Shown: positions 5,934 through 13,435, counted from the stretch's first letter. The stretch: DNA of 14,687 nucleotides from JBQTHI01 sp052390035 (GCA_052390035.1 JBQTHI010000117.1:1-14687), one strand, 5' to 3'. The notes: a model not told the origin generated them from the letters alone. Numbers and translations are program-made.

Positions 5934-6671
5934 ATGCAAAATACTGGAGACAGTCTCAAGAACTTCCGGGTCGAGAACCTGCGGGTGGTTGGCCATCGGG
6001 GATGGCCGCGACGGTTTCCAGACAACAGCATGGCGGGGATTGCCGCCGCCGCCGGGGTGGCAGACATGGTGGAAGTGGACGTCCGTCGCACTGCCGACGG
6101 TGTGTTAGTGCTCTCCCATGAACCGGAGATTGGCGGCCTGCCCGTCTCAGGCTGGGAATGGTCGAGGCTGAGGGAGGTCGACCTAGGTGGGGGTAACTCC
6201 CCGGTGGCGGTCGTCGACCTGCTGGCGGGTTTTGCCGCATACCCCTTCAATCTCGAGGTCAAAAACTTTCCGGGGGAGCCCGGTTTCGACCCCGATCACC
6301 GGGTGGCTGTGGAAACCGCCCAGCATGCCCGATCTCCTGATCTGCTCTCCTGCTTCTTCTGGCCGTCGATGGATGCCGTCCGCTCGGCGACGCCGGAAGT
6401 TGAGACAGGGCTGCTGGTGGATGAGGGATGGAGCGTGGACGATGCGGTCGATCATGCGCTGTCGGCGGGCCACCGAGCGATCGTCCCTCATTGGCGGTTG
6501 GCTCTGGCTGAACCGCAGGCGATAGGCCGGGCGGTGGCGTCGGGGTTAACGGTTGCGGTCTGGACGCTCAACGATCCGGACCGCCTCCCCGAGTTGGAGT
6601 CGCTCGGGGTCACCGTCATCATTACCGACGACCCCGGGATGATGCGCCAGGCGATCGGAGCAACGAAATGA
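5934..6671 (+). CDS. Glycerophosphodiester phosphodiesterase family protein
   Basis: The 245-residue protein (from ATG 5934) has a GDPD TIM barrel. It shows VVGHRG (His21, Arg22), PDNS where most have PENT, VEVDVRRTADG (Glu47, Asp49), LSHEPEIGG (His62), FNLEVK in the middle, and a C-terminal TVAVWTLNDPDRL with VIITDDPGMM. The acid/base His pair and the metal ligands are all present, so it should be active. The family hydrolyses glycerophosphodiesters such as deacylated phospholipids to glycerol-3-phosphate and an alcohol. No signal peptide is seen, so it is probably cytoplasmic. The start is uncertain: GTG 5865 is in frame and has GACACT 7 bases upstream (leaderless spacing), but the extra 23 residues have poor coding character and no family match. 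Its stop overlaps the next gene as ATGA. Confidence 0.85.
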   Translation: MQNTGDSLKNFRVENLRVVGHRGWPRRFPDNSMAGIAAAAGVADMVEVDVRRTADGVLVLSHEPEIGGLPVSGWEWSRLREVDLGGGNSPVAVVDLLAGFAAYPFNLEVKNFPGEPGFDPDHRVAVETAQHARSPDLLSCFFWPSMDAVRSATPEVETGLLVDEGWSVDDAVDHALSAGHRAIVPHWRLALAEPQAIGRAVASGLTVAVWTLNDPDRLPELESLGVTVIITDDPGMMRQAIGATK

Positions 6672-7141
6672 GTATCCAGGAAGAACTGACCGCCGAGCTG
6701 AGAGACGCCATCAAACAGGGTGATGGGCGCCGCCGCGACGTCGTGAGGATGATTCAAACCGAGATCAGCGTCGCTCGTTCGGCACCCGGTTTCACCGGTG
6801 AGGTCGATGATGTGTTGCATCGCAAAGTGATCGCCGCCTACTCCAAGAAAATGGAGAAGGCCCGCGCCGAATATGACGGCCTGGGAGATCGGGGAAAGGA
6901 GATGGCCGCCAAGCTGGCTTGGGAAGTCGAGTACCTTTCGAGATGGTTGCCGCGCAAGCTCGACCCAGAGGCCACGGCCGAACTGGTCAAAGTGGCCATC
7001 GCCGATCTCGGGGCAGCCGGTGATGCGAAGGCTGCCGGTCGGGTAATCAGCCAGATCATGAAGACTCACAAAGATGTGGTCGACGGCGCGCTTGTCAACC
7101 GGTTGGTAGCCGAGGCCCTATCGAACCCGGATCAAACCTGA
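6668..7141 (+). CDS. GatB/YqeY domain-containing protein
   Basis: The 157-residue protein matches the YqeY family along its length. MSIQEELTAELRDAIKQGD and RRRDVVRMIQTEI form the first helices. AYSKKMEKARAEYDGLGDRGKEMAAKLAWEVEYLSRWLPRKL is the usual centre, and GDAKAAGRVISQIMKTHKDVVDGALVNRLVAEAL the tail. The tail is homologous to the tRNA-contacting domain of the GatB amidotransferase subunit, but the amidotransferase core is absent and the function of stand-alone YqeY is not settled. Its ATG overlaps the stop of the phosphodiesterase (ATGA), so translation is coupled. The gene ends 37 bases from the convergent NUDIX gene. A near-repeat GATCAAACCTG/GATCAAATCTG (7130-7140, 7151-7161) straddles its stop. 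Confidence 0.9.
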   Translation: MSIQEELTAELRDAIKQGDGRRRDVVRMIQTEISVARSAPGFTGEVDDVLHRKVIAAYSKKMEKARAEYDGLGDRGKEMAAKLAWEVEYLSRWLPRKLDPEATAELVKVAIADLGAAGDAKAAGRVISQIMKTHKDVVDGALVNRLVAEALSNPDQT

Positions 7142-7178
7142 CGGAATCCTGATCAAATCTGGGCCGGCAAATTTCGAC

Positions 7179-7634
7179 TCAATCGGGAGGTTCCCGAGTA
7201 TCAGAGTTGAAGCCAAGGGCGACGCCAACCAGCTCGACCAGCGGCACCATTTCGAGCTGGTGGAGCGGCCACCAGCGCGCTTCGACGGTGCTTCCTCCAA
7301 TCTCATGAGTCGGATCTCCATCGGCGTCGACCAGGTAAACGATCTGGATCACCTGGATTGCTGGTCCCGCCGATCTTCGCTGCGCCACGGTCAGAGCGTA
7401 GGAGTGGACCACCAGTGGCCGGATCGGTGTGGGGACCAAGCCAGTCTCCTCGACGAACTCGCGACGCAGCCCTTCAATCGGGTGTTCGCCCCACTCAAGG
7501 CCGCCACCCGGCAGAGTCCAATGGTCGAAGTCAAGCTCCTCGGGGGCGAGGCGGGTGAGCAAGACCATTTGGTCCCTAATGGCAAGGCCATACGCCGCTA
7601 TCCGAAGCTGGCGACCATGGTCATCCACCAACAT
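7179..7634 (-). CDS. NUDIX hydrolase
   Basis: The frame gives 151 residues from ATG 7634. The Nudix box is complete at residues 44-66: Gly44, Glu50, then REFVEETGL (58-66), matching Gx5Ex7REVxEExGU. The preceding WTLPGGGLEWGE is the standard entry into the box. NUDIX enzymes split nucleoside diphosphates linked to another group; the substrate cannot be told from this sequence. The frame is open much further upstream (to 8060), but that part lies under the ligase gene and has no family match. At 7634 the ATG has no Shine-Dalgarno but has CATACT exactly 7 bases upstream, suggesting a leaderless start. The gene is divergent from the DNA ligase gene; whether it belongs with the repair genes is unknown. 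Confidence 0.88.
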   Translation of the reverse strand: MLVDDHGRQLRIAAYGLAIRDQMVLLTRLAPEELDFDHWTLPGGGLEWGEHPIEGLRREFVEETGLVPTPIRPLVVHSYALTVAQRRSAGPAIQVIQIVYLVDADGDPTHEIGGSTVEARWWPLHQLEMVPLVELVGVALGFNSDTREPPD

Positions 7635-7778
7635 GGCCGCCAGTATGCCCTTGCCAGGGGTTCGACCTGAGCCGGCCCGCTCAGGCGGCGACAAAGGTGA
7701 CCTCCTATTACGTCTGGTTGCCGCTGACCTCGATTTCAACCGGGAAGCATTTGACGCTGACGAAGATGGTCCTGACAA
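7635..7778. promoter_or_regulatory. Divergent intergenic region NUDIX/DNA ligase with inverted repeat
   Basis: The 144 bases hold both start regions. CATACT (7647-7642, minus strand) is a candidate -10 for the NUDIX gene. CCTGAGC (7666-7672) and GCTCAGG (7679-7685) form a perfect 7-bp inverted repeat with a 6-base spacer, 32 bases upstream of the NUDIX ATG, and could be an operator. No convincing promoter or Shine-Dalgarno is visible for the ligase gene. Confidence 0.35.
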
Positions 7779-8690
7779 ATGTTGCCCCGCTATCAACCCA
7801 TGCTCGCCACACCGTGGCCGCAGGCGTTCGACGACCCGGATTGGTGGTTCGAGGTGAAATGGGACGGCTATCGAACGATCGTCTATGGAGCCTCGGGCGG
7901 CACCGAACTCCGCTCGCGGGCCGGTAACGACCTTTCTGTTCGATACCCCGAGGTGGCGGCGATGCGCTTTGACCGTCCGGTTGTTTTGGACGGGGAGGTG
8001 GTGGCGTTCGACGACCAAGGGCAACCCTCGTTCTTCATGTTGGGGCAGAGACCGGCGCATCTGATCGTTTTCGACCTGCTCTATCTCGATAGAGACCGCG
8101 CTTTTTTGCCGTTGGAGGAACGACGAGCCCTGCTCGAGTCGATGGTGTTACCGAAACCGGCGGTTCTCAACCAGGCGCTGGCGGGTGAGGGGAAGGCCCT
8201 CTTCGAGGCGGTAAAAGGCCAGGGGCTGGAGGGAATCGTCGCCAAACGGTCCGGCTCGACGTATCAGCCGGGACGACGCAGCTTCGACTGGCGCAAGGTG
8301 GCTTACCGCCGCCGGGGGAAGGCGGTGGTTGGTGGCTACCTGGCGGGTGAAGGCGAACGCGCTTCGACGTTCGGCTCGCTGCTTTTGGGCCTGTGGGATG
8401 GCTTCGACTTGGTCTTTGTGGGATCGGTGGGTTCTGGCTTCGACGGTAAGACCCTGGCAATGGTCAAGCAGCGGTTGGCGGACCTCCAAAGACCCGACTC
8501 ACCGTTCACCAACGCCGTTGATGTACCTGGACACAAGGTGTATGTCGAGCCGACCATGGTGGTCGAGATCGAATTCCGCGAATGGACGCCGTATGGACGT
8601 TTGCGGGCGCCGGTCTTCAAGGGCCTGTCGACCGAACCGGCTGAGGCAATCACCCGGGACGCCGAGGCGCCTCGGGAACCCCAACGCTAG
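7779..8690 (+). CDS. ATP-dependent DNA ligase, LigD ligase-domain type (stand-alone)
   Basis: The 303-residue protein consists only of the ligase core: a nucleotidyltransferase domain (about 1-176) and an OB-fold (about 177-290). Motif I is EVKWDGYR (25-32) with Lys27 as the AMP-accepting residue. Other motifs are ELRSRAGND (43-51), LDGEVVAF (70-77), FDLLYLDR (98-105), EGIVAKR (151-157) and DWRKVAY (170-176). This is the ligase of bacterial non-homologous end joining. Mycobacterial LigD also has polymerase and phosphoesterase domains, which are absent here, so other genes must supply them if the pathway needs them. It converges on ku, and the two stop codons overlap in CTAGCTAG. ATG 7779 is chosen because MLPRYQPMLAT is a normal N-terminus for this class. 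Confidence 0.93.
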   Translation: MLPRYQPMLATPWPQAFDDPDWWFEVKWDGYRTIVYGASGGTELRSRAGNDLSVRYPEVAAMRFDRPVVLDGEVVAFDDQGQPSFFMLGQRPAHLIVFDLLYLDRDRAFLPLEERRALLESMVLPKPAVLNQALAGEGKALFEAVKGQGLEGIVAKRSGSTYQPGRRSFDWRKVAYRRRGKAVVGGYLAGEGERASTFGSLLLGLWDGFDLVFVGSVGSGFDGKTLAMVKQRLADLQRPDSPFTNAVDVPGHKVYVEPTMVVEIEFREWTPYGRLRAPVFKGLSTEPAEAITRDAEAPREPQR

Positions 8691-9475
8691 CTAGCGACCT
8701 TGCGCCTCTTGGTCGCTTCCACGCTGGCCTTCAGTGCTTCGAGCAGGTCGACCACCTTGGTGGGCTCCGGTGCTTCCGGCGCCACGATCTCCTGGCCCTC
8801 CACCTTCTTTTGGGCGGCCTCCTCAATGGCCAGGCGGGTCCGATCTTCGTAGGCGGTTGGGTCGAAATCAGAGGTGAGGCCGTCTATGAGCATTTCTGCC
8901 ATCGCCACCTCTTCTTTACGGACTTCGACGTCCATCTCCAGTTCCTCGAACTCGGCCGGCCGGATCTCGTCGGGCCAATACATCGTTTCCATCATCAACA
9001 CGCCGTCTTTGACCCTCAGGGTGGCGAGTTGCTGCTTATCCCGGATGGCGACCCTGCACACTCCGACCCTTCCTTTGGAAGTCAAGGCGTCGAGCAGGAT
9101 GCGGTACGCCTTGGTGCCGGTTCGTTCCGGTGCGAGGTAATAAGACGACTTGTAATAGATCGGGTCGATCTCCGACTCGTCCACGAACTGGACGACGTCG
9201 ACCAGGCGAGACCCGTCGGCGGCGGTGGCCGCCTCCAGCTCCTCATCGGTGAAGATCACGTAGTGACCCTTTTCCACCTCGTAACCCCGGACGATGTTGT
9301 CCCAGAGAACTTCCTCCCCGTCGGCTTCCGCTACCCGCTTGTACCTGATAGGGGACTTGTCGGAGTCTCGGAGCTGTTTGAACTTGGGAGTCTTCGACTC
9401 GGTTGCGGTGTACAGCGCCACCGGGATGGTGACCAGACCAAACGAGATGGCGCCTTTCCATATTGAGCGCGGCAT
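8687..9475 (-). CDS. ku: Non-homologous end-joining protein Ku
   Basis: The 262-residue protein starts with MPRSIWKGAISFGLVTIPVALY, the typical bacterial Ku N-terminus. It runs through the Ku core beta-barrel (RYKRVAEADGEEV, VRGYEVEKGHYVIFTDEEL, IDPIYYKSSYYL) to a conserved YWPDEIRP segment, and ends in a short lysine/arginine tail ATKRRKVAS. Ku forms a homodimeric ring on double-strand ends and recruits the LigD-type ligase, encoded here by the convergent neighbour. The start is set at 9475 rather than the in-frame ATG at 9487. The family begins at MxRxIWKG, and TATGCT (9488-9483) sits exactly 7 bases before 9475 at leaderless spacing. There is no Shine-Dalgarno. The tail is short compared with Ku proteins that have extended Lys-rich ends. 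Confidence 0.95.
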   Translation of the reverse strand: MPRSIWKGAISFGLVTIPVALYTATESKTPKFKQLRDSDKSPIRYKRVAEADGEEVLWDNIVRGYEVEKGHYVIFTDEELEAATAADGSRLVDVVQFVDESEIDPIYYKSSYYLAPERTGTKAYRILLDALTSKGRVGVCRVAIRDKQQLATLRVKDGVLMMETMYWPDEIRPAEFEELEMDVEVRKEEVAMAEMLIDGLTSDFDPTAYEDRTRLAIEEAAQKKVEGQEIVAPEAPEPTKVVDLLEALKASVEATKRRKVAS

Positions 9476-9514
9476 GAGGGGAAGCATATTGCAACCGGTA
9501 ACCTTGTGTATCCC

Positions 9515-9586
9515 GCCCTCGTAGCTCAGGGGATAGAGCGCTGGCCTCCGGAGCCAGGTGCGCAGGTTCGAATCCTGTCGAGGGCG
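9515..9586 (+). tRNA. tRNA-Arg (anticodon CCG)
   Basis: The 72-base cloverleaf has acceptor stem GCCCTCG/CGAGGGC, D arm AGCTC..GAGC, anticodon stem CTGGC/GCCAG around the loop CTCCGGA (anticodon CCG, reading CGG), and T arm GCAGG-TTCGAAT-CCTGT. The discriminator is G9586; CCA is not encoded. It begins 27 bases upstream of the ATG of a ku alternative start and ends one base before the ilvE stop on the other strand. TAACCT (9499-9504) is a possible -10. Confidence 0.95.
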
Positions 9587-9587
9587 C

Positions 9588-10607
9588 TCACACCACCCGC
9601 ACCCAACCGAACTTGTCGGGCGCTATGCCCGCGTGGATGTCGGTCAGAGCCTTGCGGAGCCTCCGGGTGTTAGGCCCCACCTGGCCATCGCCGACGGTGA
9701 TCTCCGTATCTTTGTAGATGAGAGTCCCGACCCCGGACAGCACCGCTGCTGTACCGGAGAGGGCCACCTCACCACGCCATCCGATCACATCGTCGACAGA
9801 CAGGGGCCGTTCATCCACCTCATAGCCGAGATCCGCCGCCAGCTTGAGGACCGAGTCGCGGGTGACTCCGTGCAGATAGGCATCGGTTAGGGGAGGTGTC
9901 AGCACCGACCGTTGGTCGATGAGGAGGAAATTGGAGGCGCCTGTCTCTTCCACCCAGCCGTCGGGAGCGAAGAGTACCTGATCGGCGCCATAGTCCCTTT
10001 TGGCAGCCATCACGATGCGCAGTGCCGCGGCGTAGTTGGCCCCAGCCTTCACCATCCCGAAACCAGGGGTCGATCGCCGGCTGCGTTCCTCGATCAGAAT
10101 TCGCAACGCCCGCGGACCCGTGGCGAAGTAGTCGCCGACCGGGGAGGCGATGACAATGAACAACCCTTGATCCGATGGGGAGCCTGCTTTCCCGATGTTG
10201 ATCTCGGTCCCGATCAGGGTCGGCCGCAGATACAGGCTGCCGGGAGGCTCGGGGATCACCTCCCGATTGGCCACCACCACCGCCTCGACCATGGCGATAA
10301 TCAGATTCTCCTCCGGTGGAGGTAGCCACAGCAGCTCGGCGCTCTGCCGAAGCCGGGCGGCGTGGCGATCGAGGCGGAAGATCCGAGCCTCCCCACTCCG
10401 GCCCCTATGGGCCTTGAGGCCCTCGAAGCAGGCACTGCCGTAATGAAAGACGTGGGCGCCCGGATGGAGGGAGAACTCGGTGATCGGGTGAGCGGTGAAC
10501 GGCGCGTAACCGGACGTGTCGAACCGGGTCGACGTCATCTGGGGGGCAAACACCGTTCCAAATGGTGGGGGAGCCGGGGCCTCGCCAGTCGTCGCTGGTG
10601 AACTCAT
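9588..10607 (-). CDS. ilvE: Branched-chain amino acid aminotransferase
   Basis: The 339-residue class IV PLP enzyme carries out the last step of leucine, isoleucine and valine synthesis (and the first step of their breakdown), using glutamate as amino donor. The N-terminal part, YGSACFEGLKAHRG (56-69) and RIFRLDRHAARL (75-86), is typical of the family. Lys187 in MVKAGANYAAAL is the PLP lysine, and EETGASNFLLI contains the conserved phosphate-side EExxxSN motif. VALSGTAAVLSGV near the end is the usual second phosphate-binding turn. The ATG at 10607 is chosen over the frame's upstream extension to 10766, which lies under hom. TAGCCT (10620-10615) stands exactly 7 bases before it, with TTGCGA as a possible -35. 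The gene is divergent from hom with a 40-base gap. Confidence 0.94.
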   Translation of the reverse strand: MSSPATTGEAPAPPPFGTVFAPQMTSTRFDTSGYAPFTAHPITEFSLHPGAHVFHYGSACFEGLKAHRGRSGEARIFRLDRHAARLRQSAELLWLPPPEENLIIAMVEAVVVANREVIPEPPGSLYLRPTLIGTEINIGKAGSPSDQGLFIVIASPVGDYFATGPRALRILIEERSRRSTPGFGMVKAGANYAAALRIVMAAKRDYGADQVLFAPDGWVEETGASNFLLIDQRSVLTPPLTDAYLHGVTRDSVLKLAADLGYEVDERPLSVDDVIGWRGEVALSGTAAVLSGVGTLIYKDTEITVGDGQVGPNTRRLRKALTDIHAGIAPDKFGWVRVV

Positions 10608-10647
10608 CGTTCCCAGGCTACCCCTCTCGTTACCATCGCAACCCTTG
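10608..10647. promoter_or_regulatory. 40-base divergent promoter region ilvE / hom-thrC
   Basis: Both start codons are only 40 bases apart, so two promoters must overlap each other or the coding ends. The minus strand shows TAGCCT (10620-10615) 7 bases before the ilvE ATG. The plus strand shows TACCAT (10631-10636) 11 bases before the hom ATG. Neither gene has a Shine-Dalgarno. I see no room for a leader peptide or T-box here. Confidence 0.4.
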
Positions 10648-11925
10648 ATGCGTATCGGCATAGGAGTCCTTGGTGGCGGTGTCGTTGGGGGTGCGCTGGC
10701 CCGGCGGTTGCTCTCCGATCGGATGGCTATCGCCGACAAAACCGGCCTTGACCTCGAACTGATCAAGGTAGCGGTAAGGGACCTGAGCCGGGAGCGGGCG
10801 TTCCCTGCCGTTTATGCCACGGATCGTCTGGAGGAGGTCGTTGATCATCCCGAGGTGGCGTTGGTGGTCGAGCTCCTGGGCGGGCTCGAGCCAGCCGGGA
10901 CGATGGTCACGCGGGCCCTCGAATCGGGCAAACCCGTCGTGACGGCGAACAAGGAACTTGTTGCCGCCAAGGGCCCGGCCCTCTTCGACACCGCGGCAGC
11001 CAAGGGAGTATCGCTCTTGTTTGAAGCCGCAGTGGGGGGTGGCATCCCTCTGATCAGGCCCCTCGCCGAATCACTGGCCGGGGAGAAGATCACCCGGGTG
11101 GTTGGCATAGTCAACGGCACCACCAACTACATCCTCACCGCGATGGATGATGACGGCCGGGGATACCACGATGTGCTTTCCGAGGCACAGTCGTTGGGTT
11201 TGGCGGAAGCCGATCCCACCGCCGACGTCGGTGGCGCCGACGCGGCGGCCAAGGCAGCCATCCTGGCCGGGCTCGCCTTTGGGGTATGGGTTGGCCCCGA
11301 TCGGGTACACCGGGAAGGCATCGAGCACCTTGCCGCCACCGATCTGGCCTTCGCCCGCCAGCTCGGGTACACCATCAAGCTGGTGGCCGTGGCCGAGGCG
11401 CGCGCCGAAGGAGTGACCGCGCGGGTACACCCAACCCTTATCCCCCGATCACATCCGCTGGCCTCGATCCGCGGGGCGACCAACGCGGTGTTCGTCGAAG
11501 GTCCCGCCATTGGTCAGCTGCTTTTCTCCGGCCCGGGGGCCGGGGGAGAGGCGACCGCCACCGCCGTTCTTGGTGACGTCATCGCCGCGGCCCGCGAATT
11601 GCTCGCTGGGGCTCAGGTTGCACCCAGGATCGTGTTCGGAGAGAAAACGCTTGGCGACATGGCGGACATCTCTACCCGCTGGTACCTCCGTCTCGAGGTC
11701 GCCGACGCTCCCGGCGTGCTGGCCGCCATCGCCTCGGTCTTTGGTGAGGAGGGGGTGTCGATCGCCTCGGTCTGGCAGGATGGCCGCGGGGACGAGGCCA
11801 CCCTCATCCTGATCACCCATGAGGGTCCCGAAGCCGCACATCAGTCGGCCATCGCCCGGCTGCGGGCCCTACCCGTGGTGAAACAGGTGGCGGCCACCCT
11901 CCGGGTTCTCGGCGGCGACGGCTGA
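10648..11925 (+). CDS. hom: Homoserine dehydrogenase (ACT-domain type)
   Basis: The 425-residue enzyme reduces aspartate semialdehyde to homoserine with NAD(P)H, the branch point to threonine, methionine and isoleucine. The nucleotide-binding loop is GVLGGGVVGGALARRLL (6-22). TANKELVA (99-106) is the family nucleotide/substrate motif. Glu187, Asp198 and Lys202, in LAEADP and GGADAAAK, fit the spacing of the catalytic Glu-Asp-Lys set (yeast 208, 219, 223). GIVNGTTNYIL (153-163) is also typical. A C-terminal ACT domain (about 346-423, YLRLEVADAPGVLAAIASVF onward) implies feedback control, as by threonine in relatives. The start at 10648 is chosen because MRIGIGVLGGG places the fold correctly; an upstream in-frame ATG (10516) would overlap ilvE. 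thrC follows after one base. Confidence 0.95.
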   Translation: MRIGIGVLGGGVVGGALARRLLSDRMAIADKTGLDLELIKVAVRDLSRERAFPAVYATDRLEEVVDHPEVALVVELLGGLEPAGTMVTRALESGKPVVTANKELVAAKGPALFDTAAAKGVSLLFEAAVGGGIPLIRPLAESLAGEKITRVVGIVNGTTNYILTAMDDDGRGYHDVLSEAQSLGLAEADPTADVGGADAAAKAAILAGLAFGVWVGPDRVHREGIEHLAATDLAFARQLGYTIKLVAVAEARAEGVTARVHPTLIPRSHPLASIRGATNAVFVEGPAIGQLLFSGPGAGGEATATAVLGDVIAAARELLAGAQVAPRIVFGEKTLGDMADISTRWYLRLEVADAPGVLAAIASVFGEEGVSIASVWQDGRGDEATLILITHEGPEAAHQSAIARLRALPVVKQVAATLRVLGGDG

Positions 11926-11926
11926 G

Positions 11927-13276
11927 ATGCGGTTTCGGTCAACCAGGGGTCACGGGGGGCTGGCCGACTTCGAAACGATGCTGATGGACGGGCTGGCACG
12001 GGACGGCGGCCTCTACCTACCCGAGTACTGGCCAACTCCCCAGCCTGATGGCCACACTGCCTACGCCGGTTTGGTTGCTTCGGTGCTCGAACCTCTCGTA
12101 GCTCCCGACCCGATCGCGTCTCAACTGCCAGAAATTTGTGCGGAGGCCTACTCCGCTTTCCGCCACCCGGAGACGGCCCCGCTTCGACCGGTCGCCGATG
12201 GCCGTTACCTACTGGAACTCTTCTGGGGACCCACCCTGGCCTTCAAGGACTACGCCCTGGCGGTGGTCGGACCTCTGTTCGATCGGGTGTTGTCCCGTCG
12301 TTCCCGCCGGGTCGTCGTGCTGGGCGCCACCTCGGGCGACACCGGGTCGGCAGCCATCGAAGCCTGCCGAGGCCGGGCCAACATCGACGTCGTCATCCTC
12401 TTCCCGGCTGGTCGCATATCCGAATTTCAACGACGGCAGATGACCACCACGGGCGACCCGACCGTGACGGCGGTATCTGTGGCCGGTACCTTCGATGACT
12501 GTCAGGCGCTGGTGAAGCGAGCCTTTGCCGACCCCGGGCTGTCCGGCCGGCTGGCTGCGGTCAACTCGATCAACTTTGTCCGGCTCGCCGCTCAAAGCGC
12601 CTACTACTGGTGGGCGGCGAAACAAATCGGGGCGCCTACGGTCGACTTCGCTGTTCCGACCGGCAACTTCGGAAACGCCTACTCGGGACTGGTGGCTAGG
12701 CACATGGGTGCGGCGGTGGGGCGCCTGGTCATCGGCAACAACGCCAATCGGGGCCTGGTCGATCTGGTACGGGGCGGAAGGCTTGCGCCGGAAGAGGTCA
12801 GGATGACTCTGGCGCCGGCGATGGACATCCAAATCCCGTCCAACCTCGAGCGCTACTTGTTCGAATTAGCGGACGGCGACTCGGACCAGGTGGGGCAGTG
12901 GCAAAAGGATCTCAGAGATCGCGGATTGCGTTTGACTGCCGTCCAGAAAGTCGAGATTCAGAGTCAGTTCGATGCCGGTTGGTTGGCCGACTCCCAAGTT
13001 CGCGAGGTGATGCGGAGAGTATTCGAGCTCGAAGGTCTCGTACTCGATCCCCACACCGCCATCAGCTGGGAGGTGGGAAGATCTTTCAAGCGTTCCGAGG
13101 TTCCCCAGGTGGTGATCGCCACCGCCCACCCCGTCAAGTTCTCCGAGGCGGTGAAAGCGGCGATCGGCCGACAGCCCGATCTGCCCCCGATGTGGAACGA
13201 TCTCTCTCATCGCGACGAAAAAATGCTGTCGATCGCCAACGATTACCGCCAGTTGCGCCCGCTTCTTCTGGACTGA
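11927..13276 (+). CDS. thrC: Threonine synthase
   Basis: The 449-residue PLP enzyme converts O-phosphohomoserine to threonine. It is of the longer class found in E. coli and fungi: MRFRSTRGHGGLADFETMLMDGLARDGGLYLPE is the diagnostic N-terminus. The PLP lysine is Lys107 in LAFKDYALAVVG. GATSGDTGSAAIEA (about 139-152) holds the phosphate-binding and substrate turn. VDFAVPTGNFGNAYSGLVA (about 238-256) is the second signature, and VIATAHPVKF near the end is also conserved. The ATG lies one base after the hom stop, so hom-thrC form an operon. thrB (homoserine kinase), often the third member, is not in the window; rho follows instead after 159 bases. Confidence 0.95.
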   Translation: MRFRSTRGHGGLADFETMLMDGLARDGGLYLPEYWPTPQPDGHTAYAGLVASVLEPLVAPDPIASQLPEICAEAYSAFRHPETAPLRPVADGRYLLELFWGPTLAFKDYALAVVGPLFDRVLSRRSRRVVVLGATSGDTGSAAIEACRGRANIDVVILFPAGRISEFQRRQMTTTGDPTVTAVSVAGTFDDCQALVKRAFADPGLSGRLAAVNSINFVRLAAQSAYYWWAAKQIGAPTVDFAVPTGNFGNAYSGLVARHMGAAVGRLVIGNNANRGLVDLVRGGRLAPEEVRMTLAPAMDIQIPSNLERYLFELADGDSDQVGQWQKDLRDRGLRLTAVQKVEIQSQFDAGWLADSQVREVMRRVFELEGLVLDPHTAISWEVGRSFKRSEVPQVVIATAHPVKFSEAVKAAIGRQPDLPPMWNDLSHRDEKMLSIANDYRQLRPLLLD

Positions 13277-13299
13277 CCCCCGGGGCGCCGACGAATGGC

Positions 13300-13326
13300 T
13301 TGCAGACTTCAGTCACCTGCTACTAT
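13300..13326 (+). promoter_or_regulatory. Probable rho promoter
   Basis: TTGCAG (13300-13305) and TACTAT (13321-13326) look like a -35/-10 pair for the primary sigma factor, although the 15-base spacing is short (16 if CTTGCA is taken). Transcription from about 13333 would give a leader of about 100 bases before the rho ATG. The leader has C-rich stretches and a possible hairpin CCCA...TGGG (13347-13367). rho genes are often autoregulated through their leaders, so this could matter, but no clear attenuator is seen. Confidence 0.4.
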
Positions 13327-13435
13327 TCACTTCACCGCCCGCCCCACCCAGGGCCTTCGGGCATGGGCCTCTCTCTCGGACCGCCGATCGAGCAGCGGGC
13401 ATGCCACAGGGCTATTCCTCGACACGAGCGAGAAT

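Noticed and set aside
7183..7197. Hairpin TCGGGA-GGT-TCCCGA at the end of the NUDIX gene as a terminator
   Set aside because: It lies inside the last codons and has no T-tract on either strand, so the evidence for termination is too weak.
8810..9466. Plus-strand open frame of 218 residues opposite ku
   Set aside because: It mirrors the ku codons exactly and has no family match. Long antisense frames are common at this GC content.
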